DNA of 18,158 nt from Alphaproteobacteria bacterium (GTDB taxonomy: Bacteria; Pseudomonadota; Alphaproteobacteria; UBA6615). Where the stretch lies: contig JAURLR010000016.1 in NCBI GenBank assembly GCA_030831135.1, forward strand, positions 1 to 18,158. The letters are read 5' to 3'. Shown here one piece after another: positions 1 through 6,584 of this stretch. The first letter of the stretch is position 1. Every line of letters starts with the position of its first letter. The position numbers and the translations under genes were made by a program. The notes below the pieces were generated by a model. The model made no database searches. It was not told the origin of the DNA and saw nothing but the letters and a program-made list of their open reading frames with translations.

Positions 1-1018
1 CTTGAAACTGTTCGAATTCGCGGGTGCGCTGGACGAGTCCGAAACCCCGGGGAGTGTCGTCCACGAAGGCGCTGGTCTGCAGCGTGGCCGGGTTGTGCAG
101 GGGGCGCCAGAGGCGTTCTCCGGCTCCCGTATGCATGGCCAACCCAATCGAATCATGAACCGAAGGCCGGTAGTCGGGTGTATCGGGTTCATCGACCGGG
201 CCATGCATGAACATCGATGTCAGGGCACCCAGCCCGACATGACGCAATGGCTCGCGCGCAAAGAGTGTTGCGTCGATGTCCATTGTGATTGGTGCGCCGG
301 GGTAGATGCCGAATCGATAAGCCCCCGCCACGCGCGGACTGTCCAGCAAGGCATGTACCACGATGGCGCTGGCGCTCGCGTCTGGTCGTTCGATCCAGAA
401 TTGCCGGAAGACCGGGAATTCTTCGCCAGTTGCCTCGGCAACGTCAATGGCAAGCCCGCGTGCCGAGAGCCCGTAATTCTGGCCCCGCGAAACGGCCCGA
501 AAATAGCTCGCGCCCTGAAACACGACAAATTCGTCCTTGTATTCTGGGCGGTTAATGGGGTGGTGCAGCCGGAACCCGGCGAACTGGCCGGTCTGGACCA
601 GAAGGTCGGAGATATTGCGCGCGGGGGTGTCGAAACTGTTCAGGTCAATCTTGACGGGAAGGGCCATGCCGTTTTCGACCACCGAAATATCGACGCCGCT
701 CTCGAACAGGAAGCCCGGTGCGAAAAGTTCGATTGAAAACGCGGTAGGTGAGGTACCCCAGATGGCCTCGTCCTTGCGGTACCGGATCTGACGATAGGCG
801 TCATAATCAAGTGTACGCAGCGCAGCGGGGACCGGGTTCGGTTTTTCGAATGCGCGCGCGGCCAGCGCCTGCGCGGTACCCAGCACAAGCTGGCGTGTAA
901 AAGGTATGCCGACGCGGTTCGATTCACCGACCGTCGCGGCCAGGGCTAGCGTGGGACGTGTGGCAAGGGCACCGAGCAGGCTGCCCAGCGTCAGGATCAT
1001 GGAACGGCGGTTGAACAT
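1..1018 (-). CDS. OpgG/OpgD (MdoG/MdoD) family periplasmic glucan biosynthesis protein, C-terminus cut by window edge
   Basis: The 339 visible codons read open from ATG at 1018 to the left edge; the family is usually about 500-550 residues, so roughly the last third is missing. The N-terminus has a twin-arginine-like signal (NRRSMIL at residues 3-9, then a hydrophobic stretch ending LALA), so export by Tat to the periplasm is likely, as known for OpgD. Family landmarks seen in order are LDYDAYRQIRYR, IELFAPGFLFE, SYFRAVSRGQNYGLSARGLA, EEFPVFRQFWIERP, GAPITMDIDATLF, RHVGLGALTSMF, SVHDSIGLAMHTGAGERLW and DDTPRGFGLVQR. Members of this family act in the branching or backbone maturation of osmoregulated periplasmic glucans. 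I cannot separate OpgG from OpgD; the Tat signal favours OpgD. No strong Shine-Dalgarno is seen before the ATG. The partner glucosyltransferase OpgH is not in the window and could lie beyond the left edge. Confidence 0.93.
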   Translation of the reverse strand, partial: MFNRRSMILTLGSLLGALATRPTLALAATVGESNRVGIPFTRQLVLGTAQALAARAFEKPNPVPAALRTLDYDAYRQIRYRKDEAIWGTSPTAFSIELFAPGFLFESGVDISVVENGMALPVKIDLNSFDTPARNISDLLVQTGQFAGFRLHHPINRPEYKDEFVVFQGASYFRAVSRGQNYGLSARGLAIDVAEATGEEFPVFRQFWIERPDASASAIVVHALLDSPRVAGAYRFGIYPGAPITMDIDATLFAREPLRHVGLGALTSMFMHGPVDEPDTPDYRPSVHDSIGLAMHTGAGERLWRPLHNPATLQTSAFVDDTPRGFGLVQRTREFEQFQ

Positions 1019-1356
1019 CGCGTGGTAAACGATCTAAGGGTAGAAACTATTGCACGTCTCGGAAATTCGCAGGCGGTTTGATGGTGTTGGGACCGATGAC
1101 GGATCGCGGCAGGCGATAAGGCAAACTCCCTGCGTCGTCACGTGAATAGTATCAAGTTTGATTGTGGAGAATTGAAGGCAGCATCGGCCAGACGACCAGC
1201 GGTCCTGCATTTTGGCCCATTTGCCCGTTTGGTGGGCAATGATTTCAGGTTGAAACGGACACCATCGAATATTGTGCCGGTTTCCATGCGATTTTTGATG
1301 GCACATGGTTTGCGTGGTGACAGGGAAAATCAGACCGAACGACACAGGAAAGACCC
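1019..1356. other. 338-bp non-coding gap between divergent genes
   Basis: The gap separates the divergently transcribed OpgG/D-like gene and the 2OG oxygenase gene, so it must hold both promoters, but I see no hexamer pair that I would call with confidence on either strand. The open frames inside it (for example 1345-1034 on the minus strand) give low-complexity Cys/His-rich peptides with no recognisable motif, and I treat them as chance. The only visible structure is the small inverted repeat listed at 1221-1239 and a CACGTG palindrome at about 1139-1144. Confidence 0.5.
1221..1239. repeat. Short inverted repeat TTGCCC-N7-GGGCAA, possible operator
   Basis: Arms TTGCCC (1221-1226) and GGGCAA (1234-1239) are perfectly complementary around a 7-nt spacer, and the flanks (CAT before, TG after) nearly extend the symmetry. 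It lies about 120 bp upstream of the 2OG oxygenase start. There is no T-run, so it is not an intrinsic terminator. A dimeric transcription factor site is possible, but a stem this short can arise by chance. Confidence 0.25.
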
Positions 1357-2313
1357 ATGGATAACGAAATCCCGATCATTGATGTTTCAGACCTTGTCTC
1401 TGATCATGACGCCGCGCGGGTGGCTTCGGAAATCGGGGCGGCATGCCGGGGCGCGGGGTTTTTCTATGTGACGGGACATGGCATTCCCGCAACGGTGACG
1501 GCGCGCCTGTTTTCGGAGGCGCGGCGCTTCTTTACAGCACCCTCCGAGATCAAGGGTGCGGCCGCGATCACCCAGTCACCACACAATCGGGGCTATGTCG
1601 GGATGGGTGAGGAAGTGCTCGACCCTGACATGCCGGCCGATCTCAAGGAGGCCTACAATATCGGGCTTGAGATCGCCGCAGACGATCATGAATTTCTGGC
1701 TGGCGTTCCCTTCCGCGGGCTGAACCTCTGGCCCGATCTGCCGGATTGGCGCGAGAACATGCTCGATTATTACGATCGGAGCTGGTCGCTGGGCATGACG
1801 CTGCATCGTGCGTTTGCGATCGATCTTGGACTGCCTGAGAGTTATTTCACGCCCATGTTCGATCGTCCGATGGCCACCTTGCGGCTGTTGCGTTATCCGC
1901 CACAGATCGAAAACCCTGAACCGGGACAGATTGGTGCGGGCACACACACGGACTATGGAAATGTCACCATTCTGGCCGTGGACGGTGTGGCCGGGCTCGA
2001 GGTTCAGGCCCGCGACGGCACCTGGGTTGCCGCGCCCTGCATTGACGATGCCTTTGTCTGCAATATCGGGGACTGCCTGATGCGATGGTCGAACGATATC
2101 TATGTGTCGACGCCGCACCGGGTGACCAATGCGGCAGGTCGGGAACGTTATTCCGCAGCCTTTTTTCTCGATCCCAACCCGGATGCGCGCGTCGCCTGTC
2201 TGCCGACCTGTCAGAGCCCGGACCGGCCACCGCGCTATCCGCCGATCACGGGAGCGGATTACCTGAAGTCGCGTCTCGATGCGACCTATGTGCATCGCTC
2301 GCACGGAGGCTGA
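1357..2313 (+). CDS. Isopenicillin N synthase-like 2-oxoglutarate/Fe(II)-dependent oxygenase
   Basis: The 318-residue product has the usual length and layout of the bacterial IPNS-like branch of the 2OG/Fe(II) oxygenase superfamily. An N-terminal DIOX_N-type region (IPIIDVSDL at 5-13; GFFYVTGHGI at 34-43) precedes the double-stranded beta-helix core. The iron facial triad is visible as H197-x-D199 (GTHTDYGNVTIL) and H254 (STPHRVTN); R264-x-S266 (RERYSAAFF) is the expected 2-oxoglutarate carboxylate clamp. The reaction class (hydroxylation, desaturation or ring closure) cannot be deduced, and there are no beta-lactam biosynthesis neighbours, so true isopenicillin N synthase activity is unlikely. 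The start is supported by AGGAAAG about 5 nt before the ATG. It stands alone: divergent from the OpgG/D-like gene, convergent with the acyl-CoA dehydrogenase 63 bp downstream. Confidence 0.92.
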   Translation: MDNEIPIIDVSDLVSDHDAARVASEIGAACRGAGFFYVTGHGIPATVTARLFSEARRFFTAPSEIKGAAAITQSPHNRGYVGMGEEVLDPDMPADLKEAYNIGLEIAADDHEFLAGVPFRGLNLWPDLPDWRENMLDYYDRSWSLGMTLHRAFAIDLGLPESYFTPMFDRPMATLRLLRYPPQIENPEPGQIGAGTHTDYGNVTILAVDGVAGLEVQARDGTWVAAPCIDDAFVCNIGDCLMRWSNDIYVSTPHRVTNAAGRERYSAAFFLDPNPDARVACLPTCQSPDRPPRYPPITGADYLKSRLDATYVHRSHGG

Positions 2314-2376
2314 GGAGTCTACTCGGTTTCCTCGCGACCGTCCTCATGACGTTGGGTGCACGACGCCCGCGCAACT

Positions 2377-3585
2377 TCAAAAGCCATAAAGTCCTGTTCC
2401 GTCATCGGATCCGATGGCGCGGACGGCCCGCAACAGGCAGATCTGGTTGGTGCCGTCGGAATGCAGGAAGCTCGCGGCATCGCGCATGTATTTCTCGACC
2501 GGGTGCTCATACATGATGCTCGCACCGCCCAGAACTTCGGCGGCAAGCCGGCAGACCTCGAAGGCAACCTCCGAAGCGTTGACCTTGGCCAGAAGACCGT
2601 AAACCCGCGCATCGGGATCATGCTGGTCGGCATGCCATGCGGCTTTCCAGATTTGCAGCCGAGCGGCGTCGATCAGCATCGCCATGCGCCCCAGCATCAA
2701 GGCAACGGCCTGATGTTCGATGATCGGTTTGCCGCCCTGGACCCGTTGTTTCGAATACGACAGGGCGTATTCATAGGCGGCGCGTCCGACCCCGAGCACT
2801 GTTGCGGCAGCTTCGGCCTTGCTACCCGGCAGGTATTTACTGCGCAACTGGCCCAGCATGCCTTCACCGACGAGAAGATTGTCGGCGGGCACCCGGCAGT
2901 CTTCCAGATGGAACGTTCCGTTTGTGGCCAGCCTCTGACTGCTTTTTTCATGGAAAAACCCGACCCGGAAACCCGGCGTATCGTGGGGTATCACGAACAC
3001 CGCGCCACCCTCCGACAGGGTCGAGGACATGTCGGTGCGGGCAACGATGAAATAGAGCTTCGCCATCGATCCGTTCGAGATGTAGCGCTTGGTGCCGTTG
3101 AGCACATAGGTGTCGCCGTCGCGAACCGCCGACATGTGAAGGGCGATTTCAGGGGTATCGTGGTAGCCCTGATGGTCGGAGCCCACGCCTTCCTCCGTGA
3201 TGCCGATTGCGGTCGTTGCCTCGGGATCGGCGACAAAGGGCGGGATGAATCTGGCTTGCTGCTCGGGGGTCATCGCATCCTTGAACAGATGCGCGGTTTT
3301 CCAGCACTGATCCATGATCACGGCAAAACCCAGATCGCCGACACCCAGTTCCTCGCCGACGACGCACATGGTCATGATGTCGGCCCCCGCGCCACCGAAC
3401 TCGGGGGAAACCCCTAGTGTGCGCAGACCAAGTGCATCGGCTGCGCGAATCCAGTCCCACGGAATGCGTTCGGCGGCAGTCGGCAGGCGATCCCGGCGCA
3501 GCACGTCGGGTTCGATGACCTCTTTGACGAAATCGCGCGCAACAGAGCGCCAGTGCAGTTGTTCTTCACTGAGCTGAAAGTCCAT
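2377..3585 (-). CDS. Acyl-CoA dehydrogenase family flavoprotein with Asp at the usual catalytic Glu position
   Basis: The 402-residue protein covers the whole acyl-CoA dehydrogenase fold: N-terminal helical domain (1-120), beta domain with flavin/substrate contacts (ITEEGVGSD at 129-137, LNGTKRYISNG at 162-172), and C-terminal helical domain ending in EKYMRDAASFLHSDGTNQI (364-382). In MCAD-type enzymes the base is the Glu of YEGT; here the aligned motif is SDGT with D377, and residue S255 occupies the alternative isovaleryl-CoA dehydrogenase-type position. Asp at this position is known in nitroalkane oxidase, a member of the same superfamily, so a non-standard reaction is possible. GGGGAG lies 9 nt before the ATG. 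The gene is monocistronic here, divergent from dcp. FAD-dependent oxidation of a thioester is the default expectation; the substrate is unknown. Confidence 0.93.
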   Translation of the reverse strand: MDFQLSEEQLHWRSVARDFVKEVIEPDVLRRDRLPTAAERIPWDWIRAADALGLRTLGVSPEFGGAGADIMTMCVVGEELGVGDLGFAVIMDQCWKTAHLFKDAMTPEQQARFIPPFVADPEATTAIGITEEGVGSDHQGYHDTPEIALHMSAVRDGDTYVLNGTKRYISNGSMAKLYFIVARTDMSSTLSEGGAVFVIPHDTPGFRVGFFHEKSSQRLATNGTFHLEDCRVPADNLLVGEGMLGQLRSKYLPGSKAEAAATVLGVGRAAYEYALSYSKQRVQGGKPIIEHQAVALMLGRMAMLIDAARLQIWKAAWHADQHDPDARVYGLLAKVNASEVAFEVCRLAAEVLGGASIMYEHPVEKYMRDAASFLHSDGTNQICLLRAVRAIGSDDGTGLYGF

Positions 3586-3630
3586 GTACGTCTGCTCCCC
3601 TTTGATCCTGTTTTACGGAAGGTTAGATCG

Positions 3631-3640
3631 AATCCGGATT
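3631..3640. repeat. Perfect 10-bp palindrome AATCCGGATT in a divergent promoter region
   Basis: The 179-bp gap 3586-3764 separates the acyl-CoA dehydrogenase and dcp genes, which are transcribed away from each other. It contains this perfect palindrome, and also CCTCC-N5-GGAGG and GGGG-N7-CCCC closer to dcp. I could not assign convincing -35/-10 boxes. The palindrome could be a regulator site shared by both genes, but at 10 bp it could also be coincidence. Confidence 0.2.
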
Positions 3641-3764
3641 GGGGTCGATTCAATGCGGATGCGGGTTGGACACCCGTGAAAACGGCCTCCGGTCTGGAGG
3701 AACGGGGTCAACATCCCCATATTGGAGGGACATCAGCAGTTTCATTTTCCAACAGGACGATTTC

Positions 3765-5849
3765 ATGAGCCCAATCACGGCAACGACGACAGAATTCAAC
3801 CCGGCCATCGAAGACTGGCAGGGGCCTTTCGGGCTGCCGGAGTTTGCGGCCATTGCGGATGCCGATTTCGAGGCAGCCTTTGCGGCGGCACTCCCGGTGC
3901 ATCTCGCCGAGATAAATGCGATTGCCGACAATCCCGAAGCGCCGAATTTCGAGAACACGATTGTAGCGCTCGAACGTGCGGGCAATCTGCTCAACCGTGC
4001 CGCCAGCATCTTCTGGAACCTGTCTAGTGCCAACACCAATGACACGATTCAGGCACTGGAGCGGAAACTGTCGCCCGAGATGTCGCGGCATTCCTCGGCG
4101 ATTTCCATGAACGCGGCCCTGTTTGCCCGCATTGATGCCCTTTACCAGCAGCGCGAAACTCTGGGCCTAGATGCAGAAGCGTCCCGGGTTCTGGAATTGA
4201 CCTGGAAGTCCTTTGTGCGCTCGGGTGCCCGGCTTGATGCCAATGATCAGGCACGTCTGGCTGCAGTCAATGAACGTCTGGCGACCCTTGGTACGGCGTT
4301 TTCACAGAACGTCCTGGCGGATGAGAGCGCATATGCGCTGGTGCTGGAGTCCGACGAAGATTTGGCCGGATTGCCGGACTTCCTGATCTCGAGCATGGCG
4401 GCTGCCGCTGAGGAACGCGGCCATCCGGGCAAGCATGCGGTGACGCTGTCCCGTTCGATCATCGAGCCGTTTCTCACATTCTCGGCACGTCGTGATTTGC
4501 GCGAGGAGGCCTTCAAGGCCTGGATTGCGCGCGGTGCGGGTGAGGGAGAACGGGACAACCGCCCGCTCGTGGCCGAGATGGTGAAGCTGCGTGCCGAGAA
4601 GGCCGCTTTGCTCGGCTATGCCAGCTTTGCCCATTTCAAGCTCGACAACACCATGGCGAAGACCCCTGAGAACGTGCGCGCGCTGCTCGAAACCATGTGG
4701 GGCAAGGCGCGCAACCGTGCGGCGGAAGAAGCTGTGGACCTGTCCGATCTGATTGCAGCGGAAGGGCAAAATCACGCGGTCGCCCCCTGGGACTGGCGGC
4801 ACTATTCGGAGAAGGTTCGCGCGGCGCGGTTTGATTTCAACGAAGCCGAAATCAAACCCTATCTGCAACTTGAGAAAATGATCGCGGCGGCCTTTGCAAC
4901 GGCAGAGAAACTTTTCGGGATCACCATTCGCCAGCAGGATGGCATCAAAGCCTATCACCCCGATGTGCGGGTCTTCGAAGTTCTGAACGCAGATGGGAAG
5001 CGGGTTGCTGTTTTCCTCGGCGACTACTTTGCACGACCATCCAAACGTTCGGGGGCGTGGATGAGTTCGTTTCAGGATCAGCATCGTCTGGCCGGAGCGT
5101 CAGGTCACGAGGAACAGATTCCGTTTGTTCTCAACGTCATGAACTTTGCCAAGGCCGCTGCGGGCAAGCCGGTCCTGATCACCATGGATGACGCGCGGAC
5201 GTTGTTTCACGAGTTCGGCCATGCGCTTCACGGCATGCTTTCGAATGTCACCTATCCTTCGATTTCGGGAACCTCGGTCAGCCGCGATTTCGTGGAACTG
5301 CCCTCGCAGTTGTTCGAGCACTGGCTGACCGTACCTTCGATCCTCCGGGAGTTTGCGGTTCACCACGACACGGGCGAGCCGATCCCCGATGCGTTGCTCG
5401 AAAAGCTGCGCGCGGCGGGCAAGTTCAACAAGGGCTTCTCGAATGTGGAGTTTACCTCCTCCGCGCTTGTCGATATGGCGTTTCACGCACTCACGCCCGA
5501 GGATGCTGCCGAGATCGACCCCCAGGCATTCGAGGCCAATGTGCTTGCGGAGATCGGGATGCCGTCCGAGATCGTGATGCGTCACGCCACCCTGCATTTC
5601 GGGCATGTGTTTTCCGGGGACGGCTACTCGGCAGGTTATTATTCGTACATGTGGTCAGGCGTGCTCGATTCCGATGCCTTCCGCGCCTTCGAGGAGACGG
5701 GTGATCCGTTCGACCGGGTAACGGCGGAAAAACTACACCGGCATATCTATTCTTCGGGCGGATCCATGGATCCTGAAGACGCCTATATCGCCTATCGCGG
5801 CAAACTGCCCAGCCCCGAGGCCCTGATCGAGAAGGAAGGGCTGGCCTAG
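3765..5849 (+). CDS. dcp: Peptidyl-dipeptidase Dcp (M3 family zinc metallopeptidase)
   Basis: The 694-residue product matches Dcp throughout in length and motif order. Early landmarks are FENTIVALERAG and LFARIDALYQQRETLGLD. Later ones are AYHPDVRVFEV, FLGDYFARPSKRSGAWM, the zinc motif H482-E483-F-G-H486 (TLFHEFGHALHGML), the third ligand E511 in SRDFVELPSQ, and FSGDGYSAGYYSYMWSGVL near the end. Dcp removes C-terminal dipeptides from short peptides in the cytoplasm or periplasm; no signal peptide is visible, so a cytoplasmic role is likely. I placed the start at ATG 3765 because AGGA sits 7 nt upstream and family similarity begins there. An in-frame upstream ATG at 3639 would add 42 residues with no family resemblance. 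The stop lies 1 nt from the stop of the convergent rhodanese gene. Confidence 0.95.
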   Translation: MSPITATTTEFNPAIEDWQGPFGLPEFAAIADADFEAAFAAALPVHLAEINAIADNPEAPNFENTIVALERAGNLLNRAASIFWNLSSANTNDTIQALERKLSPEMSRHSSAISMNAALFARIDALYQQRETLGLDAEASRVLELTWKSFVRSGARLDANDQARLAAVNERLATLGTAFSQNVLADESAYALVLESDEDLAGLPDFLISSMAAAAEERGHPGKHAVTLSRSIIEPFLTFSARRDLREEAFKAWIARGAGEGERDNRPLVAEMVKLRAEKAALLGYASFAHFKLDNTMAKTPENVRALLETMWGKARNRAAEEAVDLSDLIAAEGQNHAVAPWDWRHYSEKVRAARFDFNEAEIKPYLQLEKMIAAAFATAEKLFGITIRQQDGIKAYHPDVRVFEVLNADGKRVAVFLGDYFARPSKRSGAWMSSFQDQHRLAGASGHEEQIPFVLNVMNFAKAAAGKPVLITMDDARTLFHEFGHALHGMLSNVTYPSISGTSVSRDFVELPSQLFEHWLTVPSILREFAVHHDTGEPIPDALLEKLRAAGKFNKGFSNVEFTSSALVDMAFHALTPEDAAEIDPQAFEANVLAEIGMPSEIVMRHATLHFGHVFSGDGYSAGYYSYMWSGVLDSDAFRAFEETGDPFDRVTAEKLHRHIYSSGGSMDPEDAYIAYRGKLPSPEALIEKEGLA

Positions 5850-5850
5850 T

Positions 5851-6396
5851 TCACGCTCTGGCTGCGGGGGTCGCTCCCGGAATCCGGTTCCAGGGCATGC
5901 GCGCCAGCAGGCTCGCCATCCCGCACCAGCCCGTGGCACCTGCAAAGGTCAGTCCCGCGCCGACAAAGGCGGAAAGCAGAAGGAACCAGGTAGAGACCAG
6001 CAGCGCCAGAAGGATACCGGCGACCACCAGACTGCCTGCGGTTATCTGCACCTGACGCATGATGTCGATAGGGGCCCGGCGGTCGAAATGGACCGGCAGG
6101 CCTGCCTGTTTCCATGCCGCGAGACCACCATCAAGCATGCGAACTGCCCGAAAATTGGGGGCGAGAAGGCGCTCGGCGTTCGCTGCCGTCCGGGTGCCGC
6201 TCTGACAGTAAAAGATGACGGTCTTGTCCTTGTCGGCGGCAAAGTCGGCGCTGTCGAAGCTGCTCAGAGGAACAAGGCGGGCACCGATGATGTGTTCGCG
6301 CGCGTATTCTGACGGCTCACGCACATCAATCAGGATTGCCCGTTCGTCCTCCAGCCATTGCTTCACGATGGCGGGTTCGATTTTTTCCAAGGACAT
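5851..6396 (-). CDS. Rhodanese domain protein with YgaP-type (DUF2892) transmembrane domain
   Basis: The 181-residue product has an N-terminal single rhodanese domain (about 1-105) with LIDVREPSEYAREHIIGA and the active-site loop C64-QSGTRT (VIFYCQSGTRT), where C64 would carry the persulfide. The C-terminal part (about 115-160) has two hydrophobic helices and ends GATGWCGMASLLARMPWN, as in the inner-membrane sulfurtransferase YgaP. Its expected job is to move sulfane sulfur at the cytoplasmic face of the membrane. The start at 6396 follows AAGGAG by about 5 nt; the frame also opens 11 codons upstream without a better RBS. The gene is divergent from the persulfide dioxygenase/SQR pair, which supports a joint role in sulfide or persulfide handling. 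Confidence 0.92.
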   Translation of the reverse strand: MSLEKIEPAIVKQWLEDERAILIDVREPSEYAREHIIGARLVPLSSFDSADFAADKDKTVIFYCQSGTRTAANAERLLAPNFRAVRMLDGGLAAWKQAGLPVHFDRRAPIDIMRQVQITAGSLVVAGILLALLVSTWFLLLSAFVGAGLTFAGATGWCGMASLLARMPWNRIPGATPAARA

Positions 6397-6415
6397 GTCA
6401 TCTCCTTTATTGATC

Positions 6416-6460
6416 CCGGTCAAACACACGATGTGCAGGACCGGCTAGGCTTTGCGTGTG
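6416..6460. repeat. Nested short inverted repeats in the upstream/leader region of the rhodanese gene
   Basis: CCGGTC (6416-6421) is complementary to GACCGG (6439-6444) across 17 nt, and CACACG (6425-6430) is complementary to CGTGTG (6455-6460) across 24 nt. The two pairs interleave, so they could form only as alternatives or as a pseudoknot-like fold in RNA. They lie 20-65 nt upstream of the rhodanese start on its template. With 6-bp arms this may be chance; I list it because the same intergenic region holds two stronger palindromes. Confidence 0.2.
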
Positions 6461-6461
6461 G

Positions 6462-6495
6462 AAAGAGGCGTTCTGCAGTGCAGAACGACCTCTTT
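6462..6495. repeat. 34-bp palindrome (16-bp stem, one bulge) in the divergent sulfide-module control region
   Basis: The left arm is AAAGAGG (6462-6468) plus CGTTCTGCA (6469-6477); G6478 is the centre; the right arm is TGCAGAACG (6479-6487), a bulged A6488, and CCTCTTT (6489-6495). That is 9 + 7 complementary base pairs interrupted by a single extra base. The one-base centre and the absence of a T-run on either strand argue against an intrinsic terminator. The right arm overlaps the candidate -35 box of the persulfide dioxygenase promoter, so a protein-binding site is the simplest reading. In a minus-strand transcript it could also form a 5'-UTR hairpin ahead of the rhodanese gene. Confidence 0.6.
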
Positions 6496-6522
6496 AAACA
6501 TTAGATATTTGTAATATATAAT
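6493..6522 (+). promoter_or_regulatory. Candidate sigma-70-type promoter of the persulfide dioxygenase-SQR operon
   Basis: A perfect -10 box TATAAT (6517-6522) is preceded by TTTAAA (6493-6498) with an 18-bp spacer; TTAAAC one base later gives 17 bp. Transcription would begin near 6529, leaving a leader of about 56 nt before the ATG at 6585. This also argues against using the in-frame ATG at 6525. The surrounding AT-rich tract stands out sharply from the GC-rich neighbourhood. The -35 match is only four of six, as expected for an activated or tightly repressed promoter. Confidence 0.6.
6500..6522. promoter_or_regulatory. AT-rich 23-bp near-palindrome over the -10 box, candidate BigR/SqrR/YgaV-type operator
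   Basis: Arms ATTAGATATT (6500-6509) and AATATATAAT (6513-6522) are complementary at nine of ten positions (the exception pairs G6504 with A6518) around TGT, and the right arm ends exactly with the -10 box. A second overlapping perfect palindrome, ATATAT-A-ATATAT, lies at 6514-6526. From the literature as I recall it, the ArsR-family repressor BigR, which controls blh (DUF442-persulfide dioxygenase) operons, binds an AT-rich symmetric site over the -10 region. The position, composition and downstream genes fit that model. No ArsR-family gene is in the window, so the regulator identity is inference. Confidence 0.5.
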
Positions 6523-6584
6523 ATATGGCGTTCCTGTCCGAGAACAAGAGCGAGATTTCACCGGTAGCACTTCAGGAGGAGACG

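Noticed and set aside
1034..1345. 103-codon minus-strand open frame in the non-coding gap
   Set aside because: The product is Cys/His-rich without motif or ribosome binding site, and it fills nearly the whole gap where promoters are needed.
1357..2313. True isopenicillin N synthase of a beta-lactam cluster
   Set aside because: Only generic 2OG/Fe(II) motifs, including the 2OG-binding Arg-x-Ser, are seen, and there is no ACV synthetase or other antibiotic gene nearby.
2356..3417. 353-codon plus-strand open frame over the acyl-CoA dehydrogenase
   Set aside because: It is antisense to a clear acyl-CoA dehydrogenase, has no recognisable domain, and long antisense frames are common in GC-rich genes.
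6462..6495. Palindrome read as an intrinsic terminator
   Set aside because: It lies between divergent genes, so no transcript ends there, it has a one-base centre and no T-run follows on either strand.
6525..6584. Upstream ATG adding 20 residues to the persulfide dioxygenase
   Set aside because: It lies in the AT-rich promoter element before the predicted transcription start and lacks a Shine-Dalgarno; ATG 6585 has AGGAGGAG.
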